Shown: positions 1 to 9,366, counted from the first letter of the stretch. The stretch is DNA of 43,679 nt from a bacterium (GCA_037147175.1 JBAWVS010000001.1:1-43679); one strand, 5' to 3'. Notes: generated by a model from the letters alone, not told the origin. Program-made: numbers and translations.

Positions 1-91
1 GTTGAGCAAAGCGAAACATCTGTCCTTTTTGGGTTTTAAGCTTAAATACTTTTTTAGACAGATTCTTCGGGCTTTAGCCCTCAGAATGACA
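1..91 (-). repeat. Palindromic intergenic repeat, copy 1 (left-truncated by window edge)
   Basis: This segment contains GAGCAAAGCGAA near its left end and ATTCTTCGGGCTTT...CCCTCAGAATGACA at its right end. The reverse complement matches the block at 624-720 in layout: outer terminus TGTCATTCTGAG, an internal GGACAGAT-type motif repeated in inverse orientation, and a second terminus CTTTGCTCAGGATGACA. The centre has diverged and the outer end is cut by the window start. It looks like a short non-coding dispersed repeat (REP/MITE-like); no ORF is inside it. Confidence 0.75.
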
Positions 92-160
92 ATACCAATA
101 TTTATTTAGATTTCGACTATTTAGCAATTCGGGTTAATTATCAGATAGATGAAATTCTTA

Positions 161-190
161 TTGACAGGCAATTACAACAAAAAATAATTA
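161..190 (+). promoter_or_regulatory. Sigma-70-type promoter for the zinc-ribbon gene
   Basis: A perfect -35 box TTGACA (161-166) is followed after 17-18 bases by an AT-rich -10 candidate (ATAATT, 184-189, or TAATTA, 185-190). It lies 30-60 bases upstream of the GTG start at 222, between the flanking repeat and the gene, so the gene appears to carry its own promoter. Confidence 0.5.
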
Positions 191-221
191 GCTGTGAAGG
201 TAAATTAAAAATGGAGAAACA

Positions 222-605
222 GTGTTAAATTTTTTGTTCAACAACATAAAATGCAATCATAACAAGATTTATCCTTTTAGTGACGGAACTTTTTGTCCTG
301 ATTGCGGACAGGAAATAAAAATTTCGTGGCAGCTTTTGCGTTGTGAATGCTGTTCTTCAAAAAGAAATGTCAGGGTTTTCTTTAATAAATTATTGCCCGA
401 AGAAAAATTCTGTAAAAAATGCGGCAGTTCTGAATATTATATTGAGACAAAAGAAAAAATCGAATTTTTTGATTATGAATACGCCATTATTTTGAAAGAA
501 GAAGTAAATACAAAAATAAAAATTAAAAAAACTTTGCAAATTTGGATAGAAGAAGAAAATGTTCGGCAGGTTCTGCGCAAACCAAAATTGCTGACAGTGT
601 TTTAG
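222..605 (+). CDS. Small zinc-ribbon protein, function unknown
   Basis: The 127-residue product has cysteine pairs typical of zinc ribbons: C11 with H13, then CPDC at about 26-29, CECC at about 41-44 and CKKC at about 64-67. The second half is acidic/basic and lysine-rich with no recognisable fold. The GTG start at 222 is supported by GGAG at 213-216 with 5-base spacing. No signal peptide or membrane segment is visible, so it is probably cytoplasmic. The gene stands alone between two inverted copies of a palindromic repeat and ahead of mazG. A role in nucleic-acid binding or as a metal-binding adaptor would be typical of such ribbons, but nothing here proves it. I do not recognise a specific family. 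Confidence 0.7.
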   Translation: MLNFLFNNIKCNHNKIYPFSDGTFCPDCGQEIKISWQLLRCECCSSKRNVRVFFNKLLPEEKFCKKCGSSEYYIETKEKIEFFDYEYAIILKEEVNTKIKIKKTLQIWIEEENVRQVLRKPKLLTVF

Positions 606-623
606 TAATCAATTTTTTCAGTC

Positions 624-720
624 TGTCATTCTGAGGGTTTTAACCCGAAGAATCTGTCCGGTAAGCATTTTTAGCTAAAATCATAAATTGGACAGATCCT
701 TCGCTTTGCTCAGGATGACA
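624..720 (+). repeat. Palindromic intergenic repeat, copy 2
   Basis: This 97-base block begins TGTCATTCTGAG and ends CTTTGCTCAGGATGACA, so the termini are imperfect inverted repeats of each other (TGTCAT...ATGACA). Internally AGAATCTGTCC and GGACAGATCCTTCG are also inverted relative to each other. It is the reverse-orientation counterpart of the block at 1-91. Together they bracket the zinc-ribbon gene. No coding potential is seen; a folded RNA or DNA hairpin is likely. Confidence 0.8.
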
Positions 721-818
721 TTCTCAAAAATCAATGTTTGCAATAATTTTAGCTAATTGGCGACTCGAGTTATTTAGCGATGAGAGTTAATCAGAATTTT
801 TTATAGTAATATATTTAT

Positions 819-1604
819 ATGAATTTAGATGATTTAAAAAACTTAAAACAGCTTATTGAAACAATTTCAATCTTAAGATCGCCGCAAGGGTGTCCATGGG
901 ATAGGGAGCAAACGCATAAATCCTTGAGAGAAAACCTTTTGCAGGAAACTTATGAAGCTCTTGATGCAATAGATAAAGAAAACGATGATAATTTAAAGGA
1001 AGAACTCGGAGATGTTTTGCTTCAGGTGGTACTTCATTCGCAAATAGCTTCTGAAGAGAATAAATATACTATAGAAGATGTGGCAAAAGGCATTACAGAT
1101 AAGTTAATAAGACGTCATCCGCACGTTTTTTCGGATATAAAAGTAAAAGACTCTGATGAAGTAATGGTTAACTGGGAAAAAATTAAGAGAAAAGAAAAAC
1201 CGGAGCGAAATTCCGCTCTTTCAGGTATTGCTGAAACAATGCCGGCTCTTATGGTTGCGCAGGAATTAAGTAAAAAAGCGGTAAAAACAGGTTTTGAGTG
1301 GCCTGATGAGTCGTCTCTATGGGATTGTTTCGAATCTGAAATTAAAGAGTTTAAAGATGAAATTGTCGAAAATAATCAAAAACTTATGGAAGAAGAATTT
1401 GGCGATATTTTATTTTCTCTTGTAAATGTTGCCCGCTGGCATAAAATTGATCCTGAAATTGCCCTTATTAACGCCAATAAAAAGTTTAAGGCAAGATTTC
1501 AGCTTATGGAAACACTGGCATCAAAGGATCTTGCCGAATACAATATTGATGAGCTTGAAGAGTTCTGGCAGAAAGCCAAAGAAGAGTTGAAAAATAAAAA
1601 ATGA
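819..1604 (+). CDS. mazG: Nucleoside triphosphate pyrophosphohydrolase MazG
   Basis: MazG hydrolyses (d)NTPs to NMPs and pyrophosphate, cleaning the nucleotide pool and influencing stringent-response physiology. The 261-aa length fits the standard two-domain family (E. coli about 263). The N-terminal domain contains CPWDREQTHKSLRENLLQE followed by the metal-binding helix EELGDVLLQ; the C-terminal domain repeats this architecture with EEFGDILFSLVN, giving the paired EExxD acidic clusters that bind magnesium. The ATG at 819 lacks a strong Shine-Dalgarno sequence, but the protein begins at the usual place. Its stop overlaps the trmFO start by 4 bases (ATGA), so the two are probably co-transcribed and translationally coupled. 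Cytoplasmic enzyme. Confidence 0.95.
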   Translation: MNLDDLKNLKQLIETISILRSPQGCPWDREQTHKSLRENLLQETYEALDAIDKENDDNLKEELGDVLLQVVLHSQIASEENKYTIEDVAKGITDKLIRRHPHVFSDIKVKDSDEVMVNWEKIKRKEKPERNSALSGIAETMPALMVAQELSKKAVKTGFEWPDESSLWDCFESEIKEFKDEIVENNQKLMEEEFGDILFSLVNVARWHKIDPEIALINANKKFKARFQLMETLASKDLAEYNIDELEEFWQKAKEELKNKK

Positions 1605-2908
1605 AAGTAAAAATTATTGGCGGTGGATTAGCCGGATCAGAAGCAGCTTTGCAACTTGCAAAAAAGAATATTAATGTTGAATTATACGAAATGCGTCCTG
1701 AAAAAACAACAGGCGCACATCAAACAGATAAACTCGGAGAATTGGTTTGCTCTAACAGCCTTGGGTCAAAAGATTTAGGGGCGGCAAGCGGACTTTTGAA
1801 AGAAGAGTTAAGAATGCTCGGCTCTTTTCTCATAAAATTTGCCGATGAAAGCAGTGTACCTGCGGGAAATGCGCTTGCTGTCGACAGAGATATATTTTCG
1901 GAAAAAATTACTAACGCCATAAAATCAAATGATTATATAAAAGTTTTTAATGAAGAAATTACCGAAATTCCTTCGGATTGTCCAGTAATTATTGCCTCTG
2001 GCCCACTGACCTCAGATGGGTTGACGAAAGAAATAATTAACTTTACAGGTGCTGATAATTTGTATTTCTTTGATGCGATTGCTCCGATAATTGAGAAAGA
2101 TTCGGTGAATTTTGATAAGGCTTTCTGGGCAAGCCGCTATAATAAAGGCGAAGCTGCTTATATAAACTGTCCTATGAATCAAGCAGAGTACGAAAAATTT
2201 TATGAAATTATTACGACTTCTCCTAAAATTGAACTTAAATCCTTTGAAAAAGATGCAAAGTTCTTTGAATCTTGTATGCCGATAGAAATTATGGCTTCAA
2301 GAGGCAAAGATACTTTAAGATTTGGTCCTTTAAAACCTGTAGGTCTTATTGATGATAGAACAGGAGATAAAAATTTTGCTGTGGTTCAGTTAAGGCAGGA
2401 TAATAAAGCTGCAACTTTATATAATTTAGTCGGGTTTCAGACAAATTTAATATGGGGAGCCCAAAAAGAACTTATTCACAGTATTCCCGGACTTGAAAAT
2501 GCCGCTATTGTCAGATACGGCGTGATGCACAGAAATACTTTTATACACAGTCCTTCGGTGATTGATTCTACTTTGCAGTCAAAAAAAAGACTGGATTTGT
2601 TTTTTTCCGGGCAAATAACCGGTGTTGAAGGATATACAGAGTCTATTGCTACAGGACTTCTCTCAGGAATAAATATGAGCAGGTTTATAAACTCAGAATG
2701 CTTGTTAAAACTTGATTCAGTATCAATTTTAGGGGCTTTATGCTCTTATATAACCTGTCATGAACACAAAAATTTTCAGCCCATCAATAGTAACTGGGGA
2801 ATTTTAAGTCCTATGGAAATGGATAAGAAAACGAAAAAAGACAAGAAGCTTAAAAATAAGCTTCTTGCCGATAGATCTATAAATTTTATGAAGGATTTGG
2901 GATTTTAA
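1601..2908 (+). CDS. trmFO: Methylenetetrahydrofolate-tRNA-(uracil-5-)-methyltransferase TrmFO
   Basis: TrmFO makes the m5U54 (ribothymidine) of the tRNA T-loop using methylene-tetrahydrofolate and FADH2, unlike the SAM-dependent TrmA. The 435-aa product starts with the FAD-binding motif GGGLAGSEAA (about residues 7-16). It contains the family signatures YEMRPEKTTGAHQT, ELVCSNSLGS (with one catalytic Cys) and ESCMPIEIMA (the second conserved Cys), and the C-terminal GQITGVEGYTESIATGLL. The length is normal for the family. It is coupled to mazG by a 4-base overlap. A perfect 10 bp inverted repeat lies in its 3' coding region at 2842-2867. It converges with clpX, with only about 30 bases between the two stops. 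Confidence 0.97.
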   Translation: MKVKIIGGGLAGSEAALQLAKKNINVELYEMRPEKTTGAHQTDKLGELVCSNSLGSKDLGAASGLLKEELRMLGSFLIKFADESSVPAGNALAVDRDIFSEKITNAIKSNDYIKVFNEEITEIPSDCPVIIASGPLTSDGLTKEIINFTGADNLYFFDAIAPIIEKDSVNFDKAFWASRYNKGEAAYINCPMNQAEYEKFYEIITTSPKIELKSFEKDAKFFESCMPIEIMASRGKDTLRFGPLKPVGLIDDRTGDKNFAVVQLRQDNKAATLYNLVGFQTNLIWGAQKELIHSIPGLENAAIVRYGVMHRNTFIHSPSVIDSTLQSKKRLDLFFSGQITGVEGYTESIATGLLSGINMSRFINSECLLKLDSVSILGALCSYITCHEHKNFQPINSNWGILSPMEMDKKTKKDKKLKNKLLADRSINFMKDLGF

Positions 2909-2940
2909 TTACAAGCTGTCCTGTTAAAATTCCCGCTTCG

Positions 2941-4281
2941 CTAAGCTATTTCTTCATCTATTTGTTCTGATTTCGCAGTTTTTCTTAGTTTTTTGACTTT
3001 ATGATTCTGAAGAGACTCTATAGCCGCACTTTTTTTGTTTTCAACCATTTCAGGTGTAACTTTAATCTCGCTGATATCATCTCTTGAAGGAACTTCATAC
3101 ATGATATCGAGCATAATCTCTTCAACTATGGATCTTAAAGCCCTTGCGCCTGTTTTTCTCTTAAGCGCTTCAACCGCAATAAGCCTTATAGACTCGCTTT
3201 CAAACTGAAGGTCTACATTATCCATTTTTAAAAGTTCCTGATATTGTTTAAGAATGGCATTTTTAGGCTCTGTAAGTATTTGAACCAGAGCTTTTTCGTC
3301 TAAAGGATCAAGAACTGCATAAACAGGAACTCTTCCGATAAACTCAGGAATTAAGCCGAATTTGATTAAATCATCGGGAACCATTTTTTTAAGCATTTTT
3401 GCTGCGGTAAGCTCTCTTTCATAGGCAGCTTTCGGAGTTGTGGCACCAAAACCTACAAGTTTACCTGTGCCGGCTCTTGCATCAACAATTTTTTCAAGCC
3501 CTACAAAAGCTCCGCCAACAATAAACAAAATATTACTTGTATCAATCTGAATAAATTCCTGATGAGGGTGTTTTCTTCCGCCTTGCGGAGGAACATTTGC
3601 AACAGTTCCCTCTATCATTTTCAAGAGAGCCTGTTGAACACCTTCACCGCTTACATCTCTTGTGATGCTGGGGTTTTCAGATTTTCTTGCAATTTTGTCA
3701 ATTTCGTCAATATAAATAATCCCTCTTTCGGCTTTTGCTGCATCGTAATCAGCACTTTGATAAAGCCTTAAAAGAATGTTTTCAACGTCATCGCCAACAT
3801 AACCTGCTTCTGTTAAAGTTGTGGCATCAGCAACAGCAAACGGAACATCAAGCATTTTAGCCAGAGTTTGGGCAAGAAGGGTTTTTCCGCTTCCTGTAGG
3901 TCCTACAAGCAAAATATTACTTTTTTGTATTTCTACTTCTTTATTTTTATTATCAGCAATAGATAAATTATGGTTTATTCTCTTATAATGATTATAAACG
4001 GCAACGGCGAGCTGTTTTTTCGCATCGTCCTGACCGATTATATGCTGATCAAGATATAATTTGATATCATAAGGTTTCGGAATTTCTGCCAGTTTTGGGG
4101 CTTCAGCGTTTTCTTCTTTTTCTTCACTGGAATCAAGAAATTCTTCATCAAGAATTTCATTACAGAGATCGACACATTCATCACATATATACACTTCCGG
4201 ACCGGCTATTAATTTTTTTACCTGATCCTGTGTCTTGCCGCAAAAAGAGCACTTTAAGCGCGCATCATCTCTTTTAGCCAT
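2941..4281 (-). CDS. clpX: ATP-dependent Clp protease ATP-binding subunit ClpX
   Basis: ClpX is the AAA+ unfoldase that feeds substrates into ClpP. The 446-aa protein has the N-terminal C4 zinc finger (C11, C14, C33, C36), Walker A GPTGSGKT at 127-134, Walker [10 protein letters not shown] at about 188-196, the pore-adjacent segment [10 protein letters not shown] (VGF where E. coli has IGF; the loop contacts ClpP) and the C-terminal D2 small domain with [11 protein letters not shown] short acidic linker (about 41-62) separates the zinc finger from the AAA module. It lies 28 bases downstream of clpP, and tig is the first gene of this tig-clpP-clpX cluster, an arrangement conserved in many bacteria. 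It is the last gene of the operon and converges with trmFO. Confidence 0.98.
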   Translation of the reverse strand: MAKRDDARLKCSFCGKTQDQVKKLIAGPEVYICDECVDLCNEILDEEFLDSSEEKEENAEAPKLAEIPKPYDIKLYLDQHIIGQDDAKKQLAVAVYNHYKRINHNLSIADNKNKEVEIQKSNILLVGPTGSGKTLLAQTLAKMLDVPFAVADATTLTEAGYVGDDVENILLRLYQSADYDAAKAERGIIYIDEIDKIARKSENPSITRDVSGEGVQQALLKMIEGTVANVPPQGGRKHPHQEFIQIDTSNILFIVGGAFVGLEKIVDARAGTGKLVGFGATTPKAAYERELTAAKMLKKMVPDDLIKFGLIPEFIGRVPVYAVLDPLDEKALVQILTEPKNAILKQYQELLKMDNVDLQFESESIRLIAVEALKRKTGARALRSIVEEIMLDIMYEVPSRDDISEIKVTPEMVENKKSAAIESLQNHKVKKLRKTAKSEQIDEEIA

Positions 4282-4309
4282 AAATTAAGTTTCTCCTGCG
4301 TTAAAAAAA

Positions 4310-4918
4310 CTAGAGATTATCAGAAACTTCTTTCTTTTCAATCTTAGTTATTACTTTGTCAACCATTCCATATTCTAAAGCTTCTTCAGGGGTCATAATA
4401 TAATCCCTGTCAGTGTCTTTTTCGATTTTTTTGAAGCTTTGTCCTGTATGCTTAGCAAGAAGCTCATTAAGAGTACGTTTAATTCTTCCTATTTCAGCGG
4501 CCTGAATTTGAATATCTGTTGCCTGACCCTGCGCACCGCCTAAAGGCTGGTGAATAAGGATTCTTGAATGAGGAAGTGCCATACGTTTTCCCGGAGTTCC
4601 TGCTGCCAGAAGGAAAGCGCCCATGCTTGCAGCCTGACCAAGACAAATTGTATTTACATCGGCTCTTATGTGCTGCATTGTGTCAAAAATTGCTAAACCT
4701 GCTGTTACACTGCCACCGGGGCTGTTAATATAAAGCATAATGTCTTTTTCCGGATTTTCCGAATCAAGAAGCAACAGCTGTGCAACTATGAGGTTGGCTA
4801 TCATATCATCAATAGGTGTTCCGAGAAAAATTATTCTTTCTCTTAAAAGTCTTGAGAAAATATCAAAAGATCTTTCTCCTCTACTTGATTGTTCAATTAC
4901 TACAGGCACAAATCCCAT
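4310..4918 (-). CDS. clpP: ATP-dependent Clp protease proteolytic subunit ClpP
   Basis: This serine peptidase forms a double heptameric ring and degrades proteins unfolded by ClpX or ClpC, both encoded in this window. The 202-aa product has the complete catalytic triad: Ser98 in GQAASMGAF, His123 in LIHQPLGG and Asp172 in DTDRDYIM, using numbering that aligns residue by residue with B. subtilis ClpP. The N-terminal axial segment [20 protein letters not shown] is normal, so the start is secure. The gene sits between tig (37 bases upstream) and clpX (28 bases downstream) on the same strand, consistent with one transcript. Confidence 0.98.
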   Translation of the reverse strand: MGFVPVVIEQSSRGERSFDIFSRLLRERIIFLGTPIDDMIANLIVAQLLLLDSENPEKDIMLYINSPGGSVTAGLAIFDTMQHIRADVNTICLGQAASMGAFLLAAGTPGKRMALPHSRILIHQPLGGAQGQATDIQIQAAEIGRIKRTLNELLAKHTGQSFKKIEKDTDRDYIMTPEEALEYGMVDKVITKIEKKEVSDNL

Positions 4919-4954
4919 TGAAATTACCTTTCTATAAACAAACTAATATTTACA

Positions 4955-6268
4955 TTAAACTTTTGTTAAAGTGTCTTCAATATATTTTACTTCATTATTC
5001 TCAACAAGATAATTAATTATTTTTTGACTCATTATTTGTTGGGATAATCCTTGCGCAATAGCCGGACTTTGGGCCATTTGCTCATAAATAGCTTTTTCAT
5101 CGGAGTTATAAACTCTTGCAAGCTCTTTTACTTTTTCTGCAAAATCTTCTTCAGTCAGCTGAAGATTTTCTGTTTTTGCCACGGCACTAAGAACCAAACT
5201 GGTTCTTACACGTTTGGCAGCTTCTTCTCTAAGGCTGTTCCACGTGTTTTCATGTCCTTGTTGTTCAAGAACCTGTTCCCATGAAATTCCCTGACTTTTG
5301 AATTTTGCCTGAACTTCTTCAAGAAGTGTTTTTGCTTCTCTATTAACCATAGAATCAGGAATATCAACGTTAGCAGAATCAACTACTTTTTCAAGAACAG
5401 CTTTTTCTGTCCTGATTTTATTTTCATTTTCTCTTGATTTTTCTAGATATTTTACCATATCTTGCTTAAGGTCTTCCAGTGTCTGGAAAGGACCGACTTT
5501 TTGAGCAAGCTCATCATTTATTTCAGGGGTGATTTTCTTTTTAATTTCATTGATTTTTATTGTAAACTCAGCGGGTTTGCCGGCTAAAGTTTTGTCATGG
5601 TAGCCTTCAGGGAAAGTTACATTGATTTTAAACTCTTCACCCCTGTTTTTTCCAACGACTTGTTCGGCAAATCCCGGAACGAAATGGCTGTTTGAAAGGT
5701 CAAGCTGCTGATTTTTTCCTGCTCCGCCTTTTATAGCTTCACCGTTAACTGTTCCGTTGAAATCAATTATGACTATATCGCTGGTTTCTGTGGGTCTGTC
5801 CACTATCGGCTCCAGAGTAGCAAATTTTTCGGAAAGAAGTTTTAATTCTTTTTCGATTACGTCATCGGAATGTTTAAATTCAGGTACTTCAAATACCTGA
5901 CCTTTGTAGTTTACGAGATTAACTTCTGGTTTAACTTCCAGTCTTGCATTAATTGAAACGGGTTTGCCCAGTTCAAAGTTGTAATTTTCAATAACCGGTT
6001 CTGTTGTCAAGTCAAGTTGATGTTCACTTATTACATCGGCAAATATATTCGGCAAAAGAGCATCAAGTACTTTTTGCTGTATTCTTCCGACTCCAACATG
6101 TTTTTCTATCATTGAGCGTGGAGCTTTGCCTTTTCTGAATCCGGGGATATTAACATTTTCGCCTATTTTGCGGCATGCTTTATTGTATTCCTGAGCTGCA
6201 ACATCGGCACTAACTTCGATGTTAAGCTTGAATAAGTTATTTTCCTGCTTTTCTAAATTTACTTTCAT
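4955..6268 (-). CDS. tig: Trigger factor (ribosome-associated chaperone and prolyl isomerase)
   Basis: Trigger factor binds near the ribosomal exit tunnel and shields nascent chains. The 437-aa product has the N-terminal ribosome-docking signature GFRKGKAPRSMIEKHVG (about 43-59), a middle FKBP-type isomerase domain (about 155-245, including DIVIIDFNGTVNGEAIKGG) and a long helical C-terminal arm domain. The length is typical of the family. It is the first gene of the tig-clpP-clpX cluster, which couples folding of new proteins to degradation of failures. The upstream region (6269-6567) should hold the operon promoter. Confidence 0.97.
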   Translation of the reverse strand: MKVNLEKQENNLFKLNIEVSADVAAQEYNKACRKIGENVNIPGFRKGKAPRSMIEKHVGVGRIQQKVLDALLPNIFADVISEHQLDLTTEPVIENYNFELGKPVSINARLEVKPEVNLVNYKGQVFEVPEFKHSDDVIEKELKLLSEKFATLEPIVDRPTETSDIVIIDFNGTVNGEAIKGGAGKNQQLDLSNSHFVPGFAEQVVGKNRGEEFKINVTFPEGYHDKTLAGKPAEFTIKINEIKKKITPEINDELAQKVGPFQTLEDLKQDMVKYLEKSRENENKIRTEKAVLEKVVDSANVDIPDSMVNREAKTLLEEVQAKFKSQGISWEQVLEQQGHENTWNSLREEAAKRVRTSLVLSAVAKTENLQLTEEDFAEKVKELARVYNSDEKAIYEQMAQSPAIAQGLSQQIMSQKIINYLVENNEVKYIEDTLTKV

Positions 6269-6567
6269 AATTTTTCTCTTATATTAACTGCATCAATTTA
6301 TTGTGTAAATTTCCTGTTTTTAAAAAATTAAGTCAAGTGTATAATTTTCCACTTATAATAGTACACTTTAAACATTCTAAAGTAAATCTTTCTTGAATTG
6401 AACGTTAATTTAACTCTTATTTTAAATATAGACTTAAATTATAATAAAAATTTAATTATAAGAACTCGAACTATTGAAGGATATTTTTTTGATAAAAACC
6501 AAAAAGAGCAGAATAAATATAATAATCCGCCCTCTTTGTATAAAATTTGTTCTGATTTTTTAAAAAA
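6269..6567. other. Intergenic region between tig and tRNA-Gly
   Basis: No gene is supported in these 299 bases. On the minus strand a TTGACT -35-like box (6331-6336) precedes tig, but no convincing -10 lies at the right distance. A perfect 7 bp inverted repeat AAGTGTA / TACACTT (6335-6341 and 6362-6368, 20-base spacer) overlaps this box and could be an operator. ORFs that run through the tRNA here are shadows of the RNA gene. Confidence 0.4.
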
Positions 6568-6639
<72 letters not shown>

Positions 6640-6783
6640 GAATTGTGAAACGGTCGTATAAAAACCGGAAAAACGTTTTTGGTCGTTTGGAAGGTTTTTA
6701 GCTTACCCATCATAGTTTACATAAATTATACATGCGAAAGATTTAAATACAAGAGTTCCTGACTTAAATTTTTCTTAAACCCT

Positions 6784-7791
6784 TTACCCTTGTTTTGTCC
6801 TTGAAGAAACAAGCTTAATATCAGATATTTTGCCGTATTTATTTCCGAGCATGATTTTTTCGGCTTCTTCAAGAATTTTTACCACTTCATAACCGTTGAG
6901 ACCGTCACTTCGCGGTTTAATTTTATTTTCTATGCAGTTAAGAAAATGCCGGCATTCAAGTTTCAGAGGTTCTATTTCGATGTAGTCGGGGGTTTCTATA
7001 ATTCTTTTTTCTTGAGAAAAGTTATCATAGACAACAAGTTTGTTTTCAGGCAAGGTATCATCAAGAACCGCTGTGGCTTTAGTCCCTCTTGCGATAAGCA
7101 TAACGTGCTTAACGGGATGAATCCAGCTATCGCTTAAGTGAACAAGAATATTATCCTCAAAATCAACGTCTAAATGAGCAATATCAATTATTCCATCATT
7201 ATTTACCGAAGTGCCAACCGCTGATCTGACGTTTAAAGGTTTTTTGTCAATGATATAGGCCGCCATAGACAGGTCATGCGGTGTTAAATCCCACATTACA
7301 CTCCTGTCATTTCTGAAAAAATTGACATTAAGCCTGTCGCTCTGAACATATATAATATCGCCGAGAACGCCTTCTTTAATCAGCGTTTTTAGTCTCGTAA
7401 CGGCCGGATGATAAAGCAATAAATGCCCTACCATTAAAACAAGACCTTTTCTTTCTGCTATTTCGTTTAATTCTTCTGCTTCATGGCTGCTGGTAGCTAT
7501 AGGTTTCTCAACATATACGTTTTTTCCTGCTTCAAGCGCTTTTTTTACCAGACTGTAATGTGTGTGGCTTGGAGTTGCTATTACAACGCCTTTTATGTCT
7601 TCTGTGTCGAGGACTTCATCAAAATCTTTTGTGCCAATAACTTCGCTATACTGGGATGTAATAGTATTAAGCGTTTCAGAATCCATATCACAAATGCTGT
7701 GTAAAGCCTCAAGGTTGTAGAAATTCCTTACCAGATTTCTACCCCAGACTCCGCAGCCGATTATCGCTACTTTTGTTCTGTCAGCACTCAA
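6784..7791 (-). CDS. Gfo/Idh/MocA-family NAD(P)-dependent oxidoreductase
   Basis: The 335-aa product has an N-terminal Rossmann fold (VAIIGCGVWGRNLVRNF, about 8-24) and the family motif VEKPIATS (about 94-101), whose lysine is part of the active site. It also has the DLTPHDLSMAAYII segment in the second, substrate-binding alpha/beta domain. This family oxidises or reduces sugars and sugar nucleotides; members closest in style (WbpB/WlbA-like) act on UDP-sugars for surface polysaccharide, but the substrate cannot be read from the sequence. The gene appears monocistronic and is divergent from alanine racemase across a 152-base gap. It is cytoplasmic, with no signal peptide. Confidence 0.88.
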   Translation of the reverse strand: MSADRTKVAIIGCGVWGRNLVRNFYNLEALHSICDMDSETLNTITSQYSEVIGTKDFDEVLDTEDIKGVVIATPSHTHYSLVKKALEAGKNVYVEKPIATSSHEAEELNEIAERKGLVLMVGHLLLYHPAVTRLKTLIKEGVLGDIIYVQSDRLNVNFFRNDRSVMWDLTPHDLSMAAYIIDKKPLNVRSAVGTSVNNDGIIDIAHLDVDFEDNILVHLSDSWIHPVKHVMLIARGTKATAVLDDTLPENKLVVYDNFSQEKRIIETPDYIEIEPLKLECRHFLNCIENKIKPRSDGLNGYEVVKILEEAEKIMLGNKYGKISDIKLVSSRTKQG

Positions 7792-7888
7792 ACTTATACG
7801 CTCCTATATATATCCTCTTTCAGTTTAAAAAATAAAGAAAATTAGTCAACAAATACATAAAATAAAGACACAAATTTTAATTATATTA

Positions 7889-7917
7889 TTGAAACCTGTC
7901 AGTAAAGCAACTACAAT
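7889..7917 (+). promoter_or_regulatory. Sigma-70-type promoter of alr
   Basis: TTGAAA (7889-7894), a 17-base spacer and TACAAT (7912-7917) form a near-consensus promoter. Transcription would start about base 7924, which argues against the TTG at 7923 as start codon and for an ATG a little further downstream. Confidence 0.6.
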
Positions 7918-7943
7918 TTAAATTGAAAATGATGAGAGGAAAA

Positions 7944-9101
7944 ATGTCGCAATTCAGAAAACCATTTGTTCAAACAAGGCGTGATGCGTGGGTTGAGATA
8001 AACCTTGCACACATTGAACATAATATTAAAACATTAAAAAACTTTACATCTTCCGAGACAAAGTTTTTGGCAGTTGTCAAAGCGGATGCATACGGGCATG
8101 GATCTACCATGACAGCGCCTACTTTGCTTGCATCAGGGGTTGATATGCTTGGAGTTGCTTCTGTTGATGAAGGAATCCAGCTAAGACAATCGGGTGTAAC
8201 TGCGCCCATACTTGTTCTCGGTTCAACTCCGGAATGGGCTATAACTTCTGCCACCGAGAATAAAATACAAATTTCTGTTTTTACAGACAGCCATATTGAT
8301 GCCTGTATAGATACTTATAACAGGTTATCCACCTCCGCTTCGCAAAAAAAACCGCAGGTTCATATAAAAGTTGATACAGGCATGAATAGAATAGGTCTTT
8401 TTTATAAAGACGCTTCTCAATTTGTTAATAAAGTTTTGAATACCGAACAAATAGAATTAAAAGGCGTTTTTTCTCATCTTGCCTGCGCGGAATGTCTTGA
8501 AAAAAGCGAAATACAAAAACAAAAATGGCTGGAGGTCATTAAAGATATAGATAATAAAAATATTTTGAAGCATATAGCTAATACAGCAGCCCTGATAAGC
8601 TATAAAAACATGCATTATGACATGGTAAGAGCAGGTATAGGAATTTACGGTCTTATGCCTGATTTAAGCCCTGATATAGTCAACAAGCCCGAATTAAAAC
8701 CTGCTATGAGTCTTAAGGGAAGGATTATTTTTCTTAAGGAGATTGAGAAAGAAAACGGCATAAGCTACGGACACAGTTTTGTTACGGAAAATGAAGTTAC
8801 AAAAATTGCTACAATTCCGATAGGTTACGCGGACGGAATTTCGAGAAATCTTTCAAACAAAATTTACGGAATTCTAAACGGTAAAAAAATAAAACAAATA
8901 GGCAATATAACAATGGATCAGATGATGTTTGATGTTTCAAATGTTGATGTCGCTGAAACAGGGAATATAATTACTCTTGTAGGACAAGATGGAGATGAGT
9001 CAATTCATATTGATGAATGGGCAGATTTATTAGGCACAATAAATTATGAACTCACATGCCAGCTAAAAGTCCGCCTTCCAAGAGTTTACACAAGAGAATA
9101 A
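7944..9101 (+). CDS. alr: Alanine racemase
   Basis: This PLP-dependent enzyme interconverts L- and D-alanine and supplies D-Ala for peptidoglycan. The PLP lysine lies in AVVKADAYGHG (Lys46 counted from the start chosen here), and the catalytic tyrosine of the C-terminal beta domain lies in ISYGHSFVT. HIKVDTGMNRIG and MVRAGIGIYGL are further family signatures. An open frame extends to a TTG at 7923, but the promoter at 7889-7917 would put the transcript start there. The ATG at 7944, preceded by AGAGGA (7935-7940), is preferred, although the spacing of 3 bases is short. ATGs at 7929 and 7932 remain possible. It is a complete, full-length enzyme. Confidence 0.95.
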   Translation: MSQFRKPFVQTRRDAWVEINLAHIEHNIKTLKNFTSSETKFLAVVKADAYGHGSTMTAPTLLASGVDMLGVASVDEGIQLRQSGVTAPILVLGSTPEWAITSATENKIQISVFTDSHIDACIDTYNRLSTSASQKKPQVHIKVDTGMNRIGLFYKDASQFVNKVLNTEQIELKGVFSHLACAECLEKSEIQKQKWLEVIKDIDNKNILKHIANTAALISYKNMHYDMVRAGIGIYGLMPDLSPDIVNKPELKPAMSLKGRIIFLKEIEKENGISYGHSFVTENEVTKIATIPIGYADGISRNLSNKIYGILNGKKIKQIGNITMDQMMFDVSNVDVAETGNIITLVGQDGDESIHIDEWADLLGTINYELTCQLKVRLPRVYTRE

Positions 9102-9105
9102 TATT

Positions 9106-9366
9106 TTAGGCTTTAACGTTAAGTTTTTGGCATATTTTATCAAGCTTATTATCCATTTCGGCAAGTTTTATAGAGGTAGCCATACTAATATCAAAAGTCC
9201 TAAGTGTTGAATAATCAATTAAATCTTTTCTTTTGTCTATTTTTAATTTATTCACGGTTTCTTCTAAGAAACGATCAGAAGGAGTAGATAAATTTAAAAA
9301 TTGCTTAATAGCCGCATGTGAACCTGCATTAGCAGAGGCATTGTAAAAAGATTGAAGTCCGTCCAT
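9106..9366 (-). CDS. Small conserved-type protein, function unknown
   Basis: The 86-aa product is predicted almost entirely helical and soluble, with no Cys, no signal peptide and no membrane segment. The C-terminal part (about 60-84: SIKLAEMDNKLDKICQKL) could be a short coiled coil. The ATG at 9366 has a good AGGAG ribosome-binding site about 9 bases upstream, which supports it as a real gene. It converges with alr, with 4 bases between the stops. I do not recognise a family. N-terminal phrases such as LQSFYNASANAGSHAAIKQF are alanine/serine-rich but not a known motif. Confidence 0.65.
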   Translation of the reverse strand: MDGLQSFYNASANAGSHAAIKQFLNLSTPSDRFLEETVNKLKIDKRKDLIDYSTLRTFDISMATSIKLAEMDNKLDKICQKLNVKA

